From the NCBI GenBank assembly GCA_021849435.1, contig JAJZSX010000095.1, forward strand, positions 1 to 8,350: DNA of 8,350 nucleotides. Reading direction: 5' to 3'. Under the pieces are notes generated by a model. That model did not search any database and was not told where the DNA came from. It worked only from the letters and a program-made list of their open reading frames with translations. Made by a program: the position numbers and the translations under genes. This document shows, piece after piece, positions 1 to 6,448 of the stretch (positions are counted from its first letter, which is position 1; the number at the start of each line of letters is the position of its first letter). The DNA comes from Actinomycetes bacterium. Lineage in GTDB: Bacteria; Actinomycetota; Acidimicrobiia; Acidimicrobiales; RAAP-2.

Positions 1-77
1 ATTGCGAAAGAAGTGTCGGTTCATTCTCAGTAGATCAATGAGCCGGACTGATCAACTATTTTGTTAATTTGTCTGTC
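1..77. other. Left flank of the insertion sequence, no gene
   Basis: This stretch is noticeably more AT-rich than the rest of the window, particularly around 55-70. No coding region can be supported. Before the insertion it would have joined directly to the bases from 1235 onward, so it is the original upstream region of the permease. It may hold that gene's native promoter (for example the TTAATT-like stretch near 64-69), but no -35/-10 pair is convincing. Confidence 0.5.
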
Positions 78-1190
78 CTAGTGGTCCGTCTGTGAATTGA
101 TGGAAGCGAGTTTTGAACGCCCGCGCTGGACCTTCGCGATGATCTCGTCAGCGGGCTTCTTCCAGACGAATGGTTGGGGATCTTCGTTCCAACCCTCGGT
201 CCAGATGCCAATCGCTTCTTCGAGTTGAATGACTGAGTTGAACGTGCCCTTCTTCAAGCGACGGTTCGTGAGCTGGGCGAACCAACTCTCGACGAGGTTG
301 AGCCACGAAGAACTGGTGGGCGTGAAGTGCAAGTGCCACCTCGCACGCTTGGGGTGAGCAAGCCATTTGGCGACGGGCTCGGCCTTGTGCGCCGAGAGAT
401 TGTCGAGCACGACGTGAATCTCGAGATCTCTCGCCACGTGCAGGTCAATGAACTTGAAGAAGGCGAGGACCTCCTTGGACGAGTGCCGGTCCTTGGTGTC
501 ATAGAGCACGTGACCGGTAGCTACGTTCATCGCGGCGAATAGATCCGTGGTGCCGTGACGCTTGTAGTCGTGGGTCATCGTGGCACCGCGCCCCTTCTTC
601 ATGGGCAGTGATGGCTGCGTCCGGTCGAGCGCTTGCACCTGGGTCTTCTCGTCGAAACTGAACACCACGGCGCGCTCCGGCGGATTCATGTAGAGCCCCA
701 CCACGTCGACGAGCTTCTCTTCGAAGTGCGGGTCGCTCGAAACCTTGAAGGAGTCGAGCTTCCATGGCTTCAGCCCGTGATCCTTCCAGATGCGCGCCAC
801 GGTGTCGTGACTGATCCCCACGTACTTAGCCATCGAGCGCGTGCTCCACTGCGTGGAGCCGTCGTCAGGAAGTTCGTTCATCGTGAGTGACACCACCTCG
901 GCGACAGTGCCCTCCGCCAGCGACGGCTTTCGACCCCGACCCGGGGCAATCGCCCCCACCCCGTCGATGCCTTCAATCTCGAATCGTCGTCGCCACCGTC
1001 GCACCGAGTTAGAGCCCACCTCAAGTCGACGAGCGACCTCATAGACGGCTTCACCGTCGGCCGACAACAGCAGCGCCTTGGCCTGCAGCACTGTTCGATG
1101 CGGCAGTGAATGCGATCGCGACAGCCGCGTCAACACCGCTCGTTGTTCGTTGGTCACTTGCAGGGGTGGCGCCGCCAGTTTCGATGTCAT
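78..1190 (-). CDS. IS630-family transposase (DDE/RNase H-fold)
   Basis: This 370-residue transposase catalyses cut-and-paste movement of the surrounding element. An N-terminal helix-turn-helix (about residues 45-70, with EVARRLEVGSNSVRRWRRRF) is followed by a second DNA-binding region (about 112-140) and the catalytic core. The likely DDE triad is D180 (FSFDEKT), D263 (VVLDNLSAHK) and E301 (NLVESWF); the 37 residues between D263 and E301 fit the IS630 family. The length is normal and there is no frameshift. The ATG at 1190 lies 6 nt after a TAGAAT box, suggesting a leaderless transcript; a GTAGGG directly against the start is too close to be a good Shine-Dalgarno site. The last codon ends exactly at the element boundary and the stop TAG is completed by the duplicated target TA plus the flanking G. 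Confidence 0.95.
   Translation of the reverse strand: MTSKLAAPPLQVTNEQRAVLTRLSRSHSLPHRTVLQAKALLLSADGEAVYEVARRLEVGSNSVRRWRRRFEIEGIDGVGAIAPGRGRKPSLAEGTVAEVVSLTMNELPDDGSTQWSTRSMAKYVGISHDTVARIWKDHGLKPWKLDSFKVSSDPHFEEKLVDVVGLYMNPPERAVVFSFDEKTQVQALDRTQPSLPMKKGRGATMTHDYKRHGTTDLFAAMNVATGHVLYDTKDRHSSKEVLAFFKFIDLHVARDLEIHVVLDNLSAHKAEPVAKWLAHPKRARWHLHFTPTSSSWLNLVESWFAQLTNRRLKKGTFNSVIQLEEAIGIWTEGWNEDPQPFVWKKPADEIIAKVQRGRSKLASINSQTDH
79..80. other. Target-site duplication TA, left copy
   Basis: This TA has a partner at 1233-1234 and both lie in CTAG. On the minus strand the TA forms the first two bases of the transposase stop codon TAG (80-78). Confidence 0.8.
81..106 (+). repeat. Left terminal inverted repeat (IRL)
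   Basis: The outer ten bases GTGGTCCGTC are perfectly repeated in inverted orientation at 1223-1232. Extending inward to 26 bp, 21 positions match the right end. The repeat overlaps the last codons of the transposase gene. Confidence 0.9.
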
Positions 1191-1196
1191 CCCTAC

Positions 1197-1202
1197 ATTC
1201 TA
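1197..1202 (-). promoter_or_regulatory. Transposase -10 box (TAGAAT), leaderless
   Basis: TAGAAT on the minus strand matches five of six TATAAT positions and ends 6 nt before the transposase ATG, which puts the expected transcription start on the A of the ATG. No good -35 is visible, as is common for actinobacterial promoters. Confidence 0.6.
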
Positions 1203-1206
1203 ACTA

Positions 1207-1232
1207 CTTCCACTATTTAACTGACGGACCAC
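1207..1232 (-). repeat. Right terminal inverted repeat (IRR)
   Basis: The outer ten bases, GACGGACCAC on the plus strand, are the reverse complement of the left end; 21 of 26 positions match overall. It lies just upstream of the transposase -10 box, so transposase binding to this end could repress its own promoter, although that is inference. Confidence 0.9.
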
Positions 1233-1234
1233 TA
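1233..1234. other. Target-site duplication TA, right copy
   Basis: This is the right-hand partner of the TA at 79-80. Removing one copy plus the element restores a single CTAG at the pre-insertion site. Confidence 0.8.
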
Positions 1235-1252
1235 GCGCGCAAAGGTGCGCGC
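1235..1252 (+). repeat. GC-only inverted repeat at the IS/host junction
   Basis: GCGCGCA (1235-1241) and TGCGCGC (1246-1252) form a perfect 7-bp stem around the loop AAGG. It begins at the G of the target CTAG and ends 9 nt before the permease Shine-Dalgarno site, so it could be an operator or a structure in the 5' leader of the permease mRNA. Its role is unknown. Confidence 0.6.
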
Positions 1253-1260
1253 GCAACTGG

Positions 1261-1267
1261 TAGGAGG
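1261..1267 (+). promoter_or_regulatory. Ribosome binding site of the permease
   Basis: TAGGAGG lies 4 nt before ATG 1272. It decides the start in favour of ATG 1272 over an in-frame upstream ATG at 1245, which has no such site. This gene and the MerR gene are the only two in the window that start with ATG and have a leader with its own Shine-Dalgarno site. Confidence 0.85.
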
Positions 1268-1271
1268 ACGC

Positions 1272-2759
1272 ATGGACGAGTCGGTTTCGTCGGAACTGTT
1301 GGGGGCGAAGGTTCCCACACTGGAGGGCGGCCACGAACGATTGCATCGTGGTGTCTTGGGTCCGATTGACATCGCCGCTGCGACGATGGCGAACATCGGT
1401 CCGGCGATGAGCTTCTTCTTCGGCTTCGGCTTTCTCGCCTTCACGGCGGGGCTCGCCTCACCGTTGACCATTCTCGCAGCCGGTATCGCGATTGCGTTCC
1501 TCGCGAACACCCTGTCGGAGTTCACCAAGGTGATGCCCTCGACTGGTGGATTCATCACCTTCGTCGGCAAGTCCTTCGGTGCGCGCACGGGCGTGACGAC
1601 GGCGTTGCTGACCGGCGTCGGCTACATCGCCGCCATGGCGTCGGTCGTTGGCATCGTCGGGGGATTCCTTCAGATCCTCTTGCAGAACTACAACGTCTCG
1701 GGTCTTGAGAGCGTGCCGTGGGGAATCTGGACGGTACTCTTCCTCGCCTTCGCGGCGTTCATGATGATTCGGGGCATTTCGGTGTCGACTAAGTTGGCGG
1801 GCTTCTTCTTCGCCTTCGAGATGCTCGTGCTCGTGGTCGTGAGTGTGGCCGCACTCATCAAGTTCCACGGCAACCTCACGTTGGCACCGTTCAATCCCAA
1901 GAACATCACCCATGGATTCTCGGGTCTCGCGGCGGGCTTCCCCCTCGCGATCTACCTCTTCATTGGGTGGGAGAACTCCGCCGCACTCGCCGAGGAGACG
2001 GACAACCCACGTAAGAACGTCCCCAAGGCTGTCTTCACCTCGGTCGCAATCATGTCGGTGAGTTACCTGCTCTTCGCCTACTCGACGGTCATTGGCTTCT
2101 CGGGCGACATCGGCAAGTTGAGCGGCAGCGCCATCCCGTTCATCACGGTCGCTAAGGGCGTCCTCGGCGCGGCAGCGTTCTTTGCCTTCCTCGCTGGTAT
2201 GACTTCCACCTTGGGTGCGTTGATCGCGGGAACGAACTCCCAGGCCCGGTTGATCTTCAACGCTGGGCGTGAAGGGCTCTTACCGAAGTTCATCGGCAAG
2301 GTCGACACGAAGCGGCGCACCCCGGTCAACTCCCTGTTGTTCTTTCTCTCGGGCACGCTGTTGATCATCGGGGTCTGGGGACTCGGCCACCTCTTGGGTG
2401 GGCACGGAGCCTCCGCGGGCATGAGCGCGACCAACCTCTTCGCGGAGTCCTCAACCTTTGGCACAATTCTCATCTTGCTGGTCTATGGGATGAGCAACCT
2501 GGCGCTGCCCTTCTACTACAAGAAGCACCACCCGGACCTCTTCAACGGCTTTCGCCACGGAGTTCTGCCGATCCTCGGGCTCGTCACGATTCTGGTGCCG
2601 CTCTACTACCTGGCTAAGCCCGGTCAGCCCACGCCGTACAACTGGTACCCGTACATGGCGCTGGTTGCCGTGATCCTTGCGGTCATCTACGCCGCGATTC
2701 TCGTCAAGCGCGACCCGAGCATCGGTGAGCGCATCGGTTCTATCGTCGCCGACGAGTAG
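1272..2759 (+). CDS. APC-family amino-acid permease
   Basis: This 495-residue inner-membrane protein of the amino acid-polyamine-organocation superfamily would carry amino acids or related amines across the membrane; the substrate cannot be read from the sequence. The N-terminal RGVLGPIDIAAATMANIGPAMS (about 26-47) resembles the unwound first helix of APC carriers. The stretch at about 232-254 (GWENSAALAEET, then NPRKNVPKAV) is the family signature after helix 6. Roughly twelve hydrophobic segments follow one another to about residue 478, and the length is typical. The start at ATG 1272 is set by TAGGAGG just upstream. An IS630 element now sits 39 bp upstream, so the native promoter is probably displaced and expression may depend on the element or be lost. 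A strong hairpin just after the stop is a likely terminator. Confidence 0.9.
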   Translation: MDESVSSELLGAKVPTLEGGHERLHRGVLGPIDIAAATMANIGPAMSFFFGFGFLAFTAGLASPLTILAAGIAIAFLANTLSEFTKVMPSTGGFITFVGKSFGARTGVTTALLTGVGYIAAMASVVGIVGGFLQILLQNYNVSGLESVPWGIWTVLFLAFAAFMMIRGISVSTKLAGFFFAFEMLVLVVVSVAALIKFHGNLTLAPFNPKNITHGFSGLAAGFPLAIYLFIGWENSAALAEETDNPRKNVPKAVFTSVAIMSVSYLLFAYSTVIGFSGDIGKLSGSAIPFITVAKGVLGAAAFFAFLAGMTSTLGALIAGTNSQARLIFNAGREGLLPKFIGKVDTKRRTPVNSLLFFLSGTLLIIGVWGLGHLLGGHGASAGMSATNLFAESSTFGTILILLVYGMSNLALPFYYKKHHPDLFNGFRHGVLPILGLVTILVPLYYLAKPGQPTPYNWYPYMALVAVILAVIYAAILVKRDPSIGERIGSIVADE

Positions 2760-2773
2760 TTCGAGGGGGCGGT

Positions 2774-3760
2774 TCAGCCCGCGGCCGGGTCCACCAGGAT
2801 CCGGCCGCGGGTCTTTCCATCTCGGAGCGAATCGATCGCCTGAGCGAGGTGCACGAGGTCCACGACCGAGTCGACGAGCGGCTCGAGTGTCGTACTCGAG
2901 AGCGTCTCGGCGAGGCTCGTCCAGACCCGCTGGCGCGTCGAGGCGGGGGCCCCGACGACGTCGATGCCGAGCAGCGCGACCCCTCGGGTGATGAAGGGGT
3001 AGACCGTTGTGGCGAGCTCGGCGCTCGCGACGAGCCCACTGGCGGCGACCGCGCCGCCGTAGCGCAGGCAGCGCAGAACCTGATTCAGCGTCTCGCCGCC
3101 GACACAGTCAACAGCGCCGCGCCACAGTTCCGTGCCGAGCACACGATCGGGCCGGTCACCGACCTCGTCGCGTTTAATGACTCGGGCTGCGCCGCGTTCG
3201 AGTAGCCAGTCGGTGAGGTGATCCGAGCCGGTGGAGGCGACGACGCGGTAGCCGCGCGCGGCGAGGATGGCGACCGCGAGCGAGCCCACGCCACCGGTCG
3301 AACCCGTGACGAGGACCTCGCCGTCATGGTCGAGGCCGTGGTCCTCGAGTGCGAGGACGCTCGCCATCGCCGAGACACCCGCGGTGCCGATGATCATCGC
3401 GTCCCTTGTGGACAGCGCTTCGGGGAGGGGGGAGATGAAGCGACGCGGTGCGTAGACGTGCTGTGCGAAGCCCCCGTCTCGAGCGACGCCGAGGTCACCG
3501 CCGTGCACCGCAACACGCATGCCCTCAGGTAGCTCGGGCACGGGAGAGGACTCGATCACCCCGGCGGCGTCCACACCGCCGACGAGTGAACTGACGCGTC
3601 GAACGCGACTTCGCGGACTCGCGACCATGGCGTCTTTGTAGTTGACCCCGCTGAACTCGACTCGTACGAGCACGTCATCGGGGTCGCGGGGGGTCGGTTC
3701 GACGGACTGGGCGGCGAGCGCGAGGACGCCGTCCGATTCGGTGATGGTGAATGCCTGCAC
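2774..3760 (-). CDS. YhdH/AcuI-type NADPH-dependent quinone or acryloyl-CoA reductase
   Basis: This 328-residue protein of the zinc-less medium-chain dehydrogenase/reductase superfamily most resembles the YhdH/AcuI branch, whose members reduce acryloyl-CoA to propionyl-CoA with NADPH or act on quinones. Visible features are a GroES-like N-terminal half with SGVNYKDAMV (about 37-46), a Rossmann region with VTGSTGGVGSLAVAIL (151-166), ASTGSDHLTDWLLERGAA after it (175-192), and FITRGVALLGID (256-267), which is typical of this branch. No structural-zinc cysteine cluster is seen. Where relatives have PGVD or PGID, this one has VGGVD (60-64). The start is GTG 3760, placed 6 nt after TAGCCT, so the transcript is probably leaderless. 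It is convergent with the permease (14 bp between stops) and divergent from the hydrolase. The substrate is not certain. Confidence 0.85.
   Translation of the reverse strand: MQAFTITESDGVLALAAQSVEPTPRDPDDVLVRVEFSGVNYKDAMVASPRSRVRRVSSLVGGVDAAGVIESSPVPELPEGMRVAVHGGDLGVARDGGFAQHVYAPRRFISPLPEALSTRDAMIIGTAGVSAMASVLALEDHGLDHDGEVLVTGSTGGVGSLAVAILAARGYRVVASTGSDHLTDWLLERGAARVIKRDEVGDRPDRVLGTELWRGAVDCVGGETLNQVLRCLRYGGAVAASGLVASAELATTVYPFITRGVALLGIDVVGAPASTRQRVWTSLAETLSSTTLEPLVDSVVDLVHLAQAIDSLRDGKTRGRILVDPAAG
2778..2811 (+). terminator. Likely intrinsic terminator of the permease, inside the convergent gene
   Basis: CCCGCGGCCGG (2778-2788) and CCGGCCGCGGG (2801-2811) form a perfect 11-bp GC stem with a 12-nt loop, followed on the plus strand by the short T stretch TCTTT. 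It starts 18 nt after the permease stop. The same bases encode the last residues of the convergent reductase. No T-run follows on the minus strand, so it is oriented to stop permease transcription. The U-tract is weak, so pausing or partial termination is possible. Confidence 0.7.
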
Positions 3761-3766
3761 GGCACC

Positions 3767-3772
3767 AGGCTA
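3767..3772 (-). promoter_or_regulatory. Reductase -10 box (TAGCCT), leaderless
   Basis: TAGCCT on the minus strand is followed by six bases and GTG 3760. There is no Shine-Dalgarno site. It is separated by only 13 bp from the oppositely directed -10 box of the hydrolase. Confidence 0.6.
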
Positions 3773-3785
3773 GGCCGAATGCCCC

Positions 3786-3791
3786 TACGAT
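3786..3791 (+). promoter_or_regulatory. Hydrolase -10 box (TACGAT), leaderless
   Basis: TACGAT is followed by six bases and GTG 3798, with no Shine-Dalgarno site. The 37-bp divergent gap holds both promoters, so the -35 region of each must overlap the other promoter or the other gene start. Confidence 0.6.
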
Positions 3792-3797
3792 GACCCG

Positions 3798-4577
3798 GTG
3801 ACGACAGTGATGCTCAACGGACACCCGACGTGGGTGAATGTTGGTCGCACCCGTGGCGACGACGTCGTGTTGCTGCACGGCGGAATGAGCAGTAGCGCCA
3901 GCCTTCGTCGCACCATTGGACGACGGCTCAGCGCAACGTATCGCGTGTCGGCCTTCGATAGACGGGGACACGGCCGTACGGCCGACACCGATGAACCGTT
4001 CCACTACGACTCGATGGCCCGTGAGACCATCGCGTTCCTCGAGTGGTTGGGCCGCCCCGCTCACCTGATTGGTCACAGTGACGGGGCGATCATCGGCCTG
4101 CTCGTGGCCATGCAACGCCCTGACCTCGTGAACCGACTCGTGGCCGTTGGGGCCAACACCAGCCCCGAAGGACTCGAGCCGATGGAGCCGATTGCGACCG
4201 AGGGACCGATGTTCGACGAGTGGGCCGCGGACTTTGCGACACGTTCGCCTGATGGTGTGCAACACGCTCGTGTCGTGGCTGAGAAGACAATGCGGCTATT
4301 CGCGAGCGAGCCGCACCTCAACGCCGAGCAGTTGGGGTCGATTATGGTCGCGACACTCGTGATGGCAGGCGACGACGACTCGACGCGACTCGAGGACACC
4401 GTCGCGCTCTACCGGGCCATTCCCGAGGCGCAGTTAGCGATTGTCCCTGGGGCGTCGCACGCGGTGTTAAAGGAGTACCCTCGCGAGACGACGGCGTTGA
4501 TCCAACGATTCCTGCGCGGTCCGGTACCGCCGATGACCGTGTCACCGATACGCCGACAGCCGTCGGCTTCCCGGTGA
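3798..4577 (+). CDS. Alpha/beta-fold hydrolase
   Basis: This 259-residue serine hydrolase has the standard fold. VVLLHGG (23-29) is the oxyanion-hole HG motif, and GHSDG (92-96) is the nucleophile elbow with S94. MAGDDD (189-194) carries the acid, most likely D194, and GASHAV (218-223) carries the catalytic H221. FDRRGHGRT (53-61) is the usual loop after strand 4. The full catalytic triad suggests an active esterase, lactonase or related enzyme, but the substrate cannot be deduced. No signal peptide is present, so it should be cytoplasmic. The start at GTG 3798 is supported by TACGAT 6 nt upstream. The next gene in the same direction starts 30 bp after the stop, with its own -10 box inside the gap. 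Confidence 0.85.
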   Translation: MTTVMLNGHPTWVNVGRTRGDDVVLLHGGMSSSASLRRTIGRRLSATYRVSAFDRRGHGRTADTDEPFHYDSMARETIAFLEWLGRPAHLIGHSDGAIIGLLVAMQRPDLVNRLVAVGANTSPEGLEPMEPIATEGPMFDEWAADFATRSPDGVQHARVVAEKTMRLFASEPHLNAEQLGSIMVATLVMAGDDDSTRLEDTVALYRAIPEAQLAIVPGASHAVLKEYPRETTALIQRFLRGPVPPMTVSPIRRQPSASR

Positions 4578-4594
4578 TTTCGGGTGCCGGCCAG

Positions 4595-4600
4595 TAGACT
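4595..4600 (+). promoter_or_regulatory. -10 box (TAGACT) of the membrane glycosyltransferase-like gene, leaderless
   Basis: TAGACT is followed by seven bases and GTG 4608. It lies after another in-frame GTG at 4584 and so argues against that longer start. Confidence 0.55.
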
Positions 4601-4607
4601 CAGCCCC

Positions 4608-5897
4608 GTGTTGGCGCGCCTTGTGACCGTGCGCACCCGTCTCGTCAGGTGGTGGGTCGCCATGCCCGAGTTGACCCGTGACGCCTGGCTCTACGGTACG
4701 TCGTCGGTCTTCGCGCTGGGTCTCGCTTCGACGTCACGCGAGGCCGCCCAATGGCACTGGGGTTACATCGCCGCGGCACCCTACGCGATAGTCGCCATCG
4801 CGGCCCTGTTCGCGTCGCATCGGCTTTGGTCACGTCCGACGCTCGTGCGCGTGACGTTACTCGTGTTGGTCGCGATCGGGAGTCTCGCGGTCCCGCTCGG
4901 GCTCGAAGCCCGATGGCGCCAGCTCGACCACGGGGTGGGCTTCGCCCAGCCCGAGGTGTCGGTGATCGAACGCTCGGCGGTCCTGCTCGCCAAGGGCAAG
5001 GACCCGTACCGGGCGTATCTACACGACGGGCACATTGTCAACGCCGTGCGGGGCCTGCCCACTTATGAGTCCTTCTTCCCGTACTTCCCGCTCATGAGCG
5101 TCTTCGGGCTACCGTCGGCCGAGACGCACAAAGGTCTTGGGCTTACCGACGCGCGCATCATCATGTCGCTCATGACCCTGATCGTGCTCGGTGCCGCACT
5201 CGCCCTGATGCGCGCGCCGCCGAGCAAGAAGATTCTCGTCGCTCAGGTGCTCGTGGCGTTGCCGACGGGGGCGCTCTTCCTCTCGACGGGTGGTGACGAC
5301 ATGCCGATCCTCGCGCTGTTGTTGCTCGGGGTCGTAGGTCTGCAGCGACGAGAGCGGTACCTCGCGGGGGTGAGTTTCGGGCTCGCGGCGGCGATGAAAC
5401 TGACCGCGTGGCCCGTCGCACTGGGTGCCTTGCTCGTCTGTCGCGACGCGCGCGGCCGTTCGACGTGGCGATCGGTCGCGACGATGGTGGTCGGGATCGT
5501 GACCGTCACTGTGGTGCCGTTCGTGATCCGCGCGCCGTGGGCCTTCATGACCAACGTCTTCGCATTCCCGCTCGGGGTCGCCGGGGTTCGTTCGCCCGCC
5601 GCCTCACCGCTGCCGGGTCACATCCTCACTACGTTGTGGGCGCCGCTCGGCCACGTGCTCGCGCCCGCGACACTCCTGATCCTCTCGTACTACGTCTGGC
5701 GTCACATCCGTGCGCACTGGCCGTTGAGCCTTTCGAGATTGCTCGGCGTCTTGAGTATCGCGTTCACCGTGGTGATCATGAGTGCGTCGGCGACAAGAAT
5801 CGGCTACATCATCTACCCGATCAACTTGGCGCTGTGGTCGTGGGCGTTCGCGGATGTCGAACGACACGCGCCCGAACGGGTCCTCGAGACGGCCTAG
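4608..5897 (+). CDS. Polytopic membrane protein, probable GT-C glycosyltransferase (GT87/DUF2029-like)
   Basis: From GTG 4608 the product is 429 residues with about ten hydrophobic segments. Features recalling the GT87/DUF2029 polyprenol-phosphate mannosyltransferase-like family are an early conserved acidic region, AVLLAKGKDPYRAY (124-137), YFPLMSVFG (159-167), STGGDDMPILALLLLG (226-241) and SFGLAAAMKLTAWPVAL (256-272). Such enzymes move a sugar from a lipid-linked donor onto cell-envelope glycans at the outer face of the membrane. That role is inferred from family resemblance and the exact activity is not known. The start is chosen because TAGACT lies 7 nt upstream. An in-frame GTG at 4584 would add eight residues. 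The stop TAG at 5895-5897 overlaps the stop of the convergent gene. Confidence 0.7.
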   Translation: MLARLVTVRTRLVRWWVAMPELTRDAWLYGTSSVFALGLASTSREAAQWHWGYIAAAPYAIVAIAALFASHRLWSRPTLVRVTLLVLVAIGSLAVPLGLEARWRQLDHGVGFAQPEVSVIERSAVLLAKGKDPYRAYLHDGHIVNAVRGLPTYESFFPYFPLMSVFGLPSAETHKGLGLTDARIIMSLMTLIVLGAALALMRAPPSKKILVAQVLVALPTGALFLSTGGDDMPILALLLLGVVGLQRRERYLAGVSFGLAAAMKLTAWPVALGALLVCRDARGRSTWRSVATMVVGIVTVTVVPFVIRAPWAFMTNVFAFPLGVAGVRSPAASPLPGHILTTLWAPLGHVLAPATLLILSYYVWRHIRAHWPLSLSRLLGVLSIAFTVVIMSASATRIGYIIYPINLALWSWAFADVERHAPERVLETA

Positions 5898-6448
5898 ATC
5901 GCTGACGAGTTCTGGTAGATCCGGTACGTCCAGCGCACCGTGCCGTGCGACGAATGAGTCACGGTGACGCCGACCACCCAGTAGAACGTGTCGCTACCGG
6001 CCTTTTGGAAGAGGAGTTGGGGTCCGGAGGTCGAACCGCTCGAGAAGAGGTTCCACCCCTCGGCCTCGAGATGGGTCCGGTAGTAGCCGAGCAGGGAACT
6101 GGCGTTGGTCGTCGTCGCGAGCGAGGCCAGGCAGTCGTAGTCCCCGGCACCGCCGTTGAGGTGCTGGATCGGGGTGGTGTCCACGGTGTGCACGGGTACC
6201 ACGAGAGCACCGACGATGTTCCCCGGTGGGCTGCCGTTCTCGTGGCAACCTGCGACCGGTGCGTTCGAGGGTGCGGTGGCGAGGCCACCGACGACGACTG
6301 CCTCGGTGGTGCTCGTGGTCACCGTTGGGTTGGCGACCAGGTTCACAATCATGAAGGTCGCGAGCGTGACCACCGCGATGCCGATGATGATCGCCGCCGG
6401 CAAGATGCTGGTCGTCGTGGTGAGTGGTGGCTTCGTCGGTTCGTTCAC
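5894..6448 (-). CDS. Single-pass membrane-anchored hypothetical protein
   Basis: I do not recognise this gene. From GTG 6448 it encodes 184 residues: a short polar N-terminus, one strong hydrophobic segment (about 15-40, SILPAAIIIGIAVVTLATFMIVNLV) and a Thr/Ser-rich linker. A probably extracytoplasmic domain of about 120 residues follows, with two cysteines (68 and 106) that could form a disulfide. The stretch GYYRTHLEAEGWNLFSSG, followed by QLLFQKAGSDTFYWVVGVTV, resembles small alpha-beta domains of actinobacterial secreted proteins. Its GTG overlaps the thiD stop as GTGA, and GGGGTGG lies 5 nt upstream, so translation is probably coupled to thiD. An alternative in-frame GTG at 6457 would add three residues. 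The stop TAG shares CTAG with the convergent gene. Confidence 0.8.
   Translation of the reverse strand: MNEPTKPPLTTTTSILPAAIIIGIAVVTLATFMIVNLVANPTVTTSTTEAVVVGGLATAPSNAPVAGCHENGSPPGNIVGALVVPVHTVDTTPIQHLNGGAGDYDCLASLATTTNASSLLGYYRTHLEAEGWNLFSSGSTSGPQLLFQKAGSDTFYWVVGVTVTHSSHGTVRWTYRIYQNSSAI

Larger units (their letters stand above)
81..1232 (-). mobile_element. IS630-family insertion sequence, apparently intact, 1152 bp
   Basis: The element is bounded by terminal inverted repeats and carries one full-length transposase on the minus strand. Each end is flanked by TA (79-80 and 1233-1234). At both junctions the TA sits within CTAG, which matches the known habit of IS630-family elements of inserting at and duplicating TA, often within CTAG. 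Nothing is visibly broken: the DDE residues, both ends and the target duplication are present, so the insertion may be recent and the element potentially active. It lies only 39 bp upstream of the permease start and is transcribed away from it. I did not assign a named IS because that needs an ISfinder comparison. Confidence 0.9.

Noticed and set aside
1245..1271. Permease start at ATG 1245
   Set aside because: It has no ribosome site and lies in the GC hairpin; TAGGAGG just before ATG 1272 is far better.
3675..4265. 196-residue open frame on the minus strand opposite the hydrolase
   Set aside because: It overlaps the reductase start and the whole catalytic half of the hydrolase; its His/Arg-rich composition is typical of a GC-rich antisense shadow.
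4584..4607. Longer start at GTG 4584 for the membrane glycosyltransferase-like gene
   Set aside because: The -10 box TAGACT (4595-4600) lies downstream of it and gives a leaderless start at GTG 4608; no ribosome site precedes 4584.
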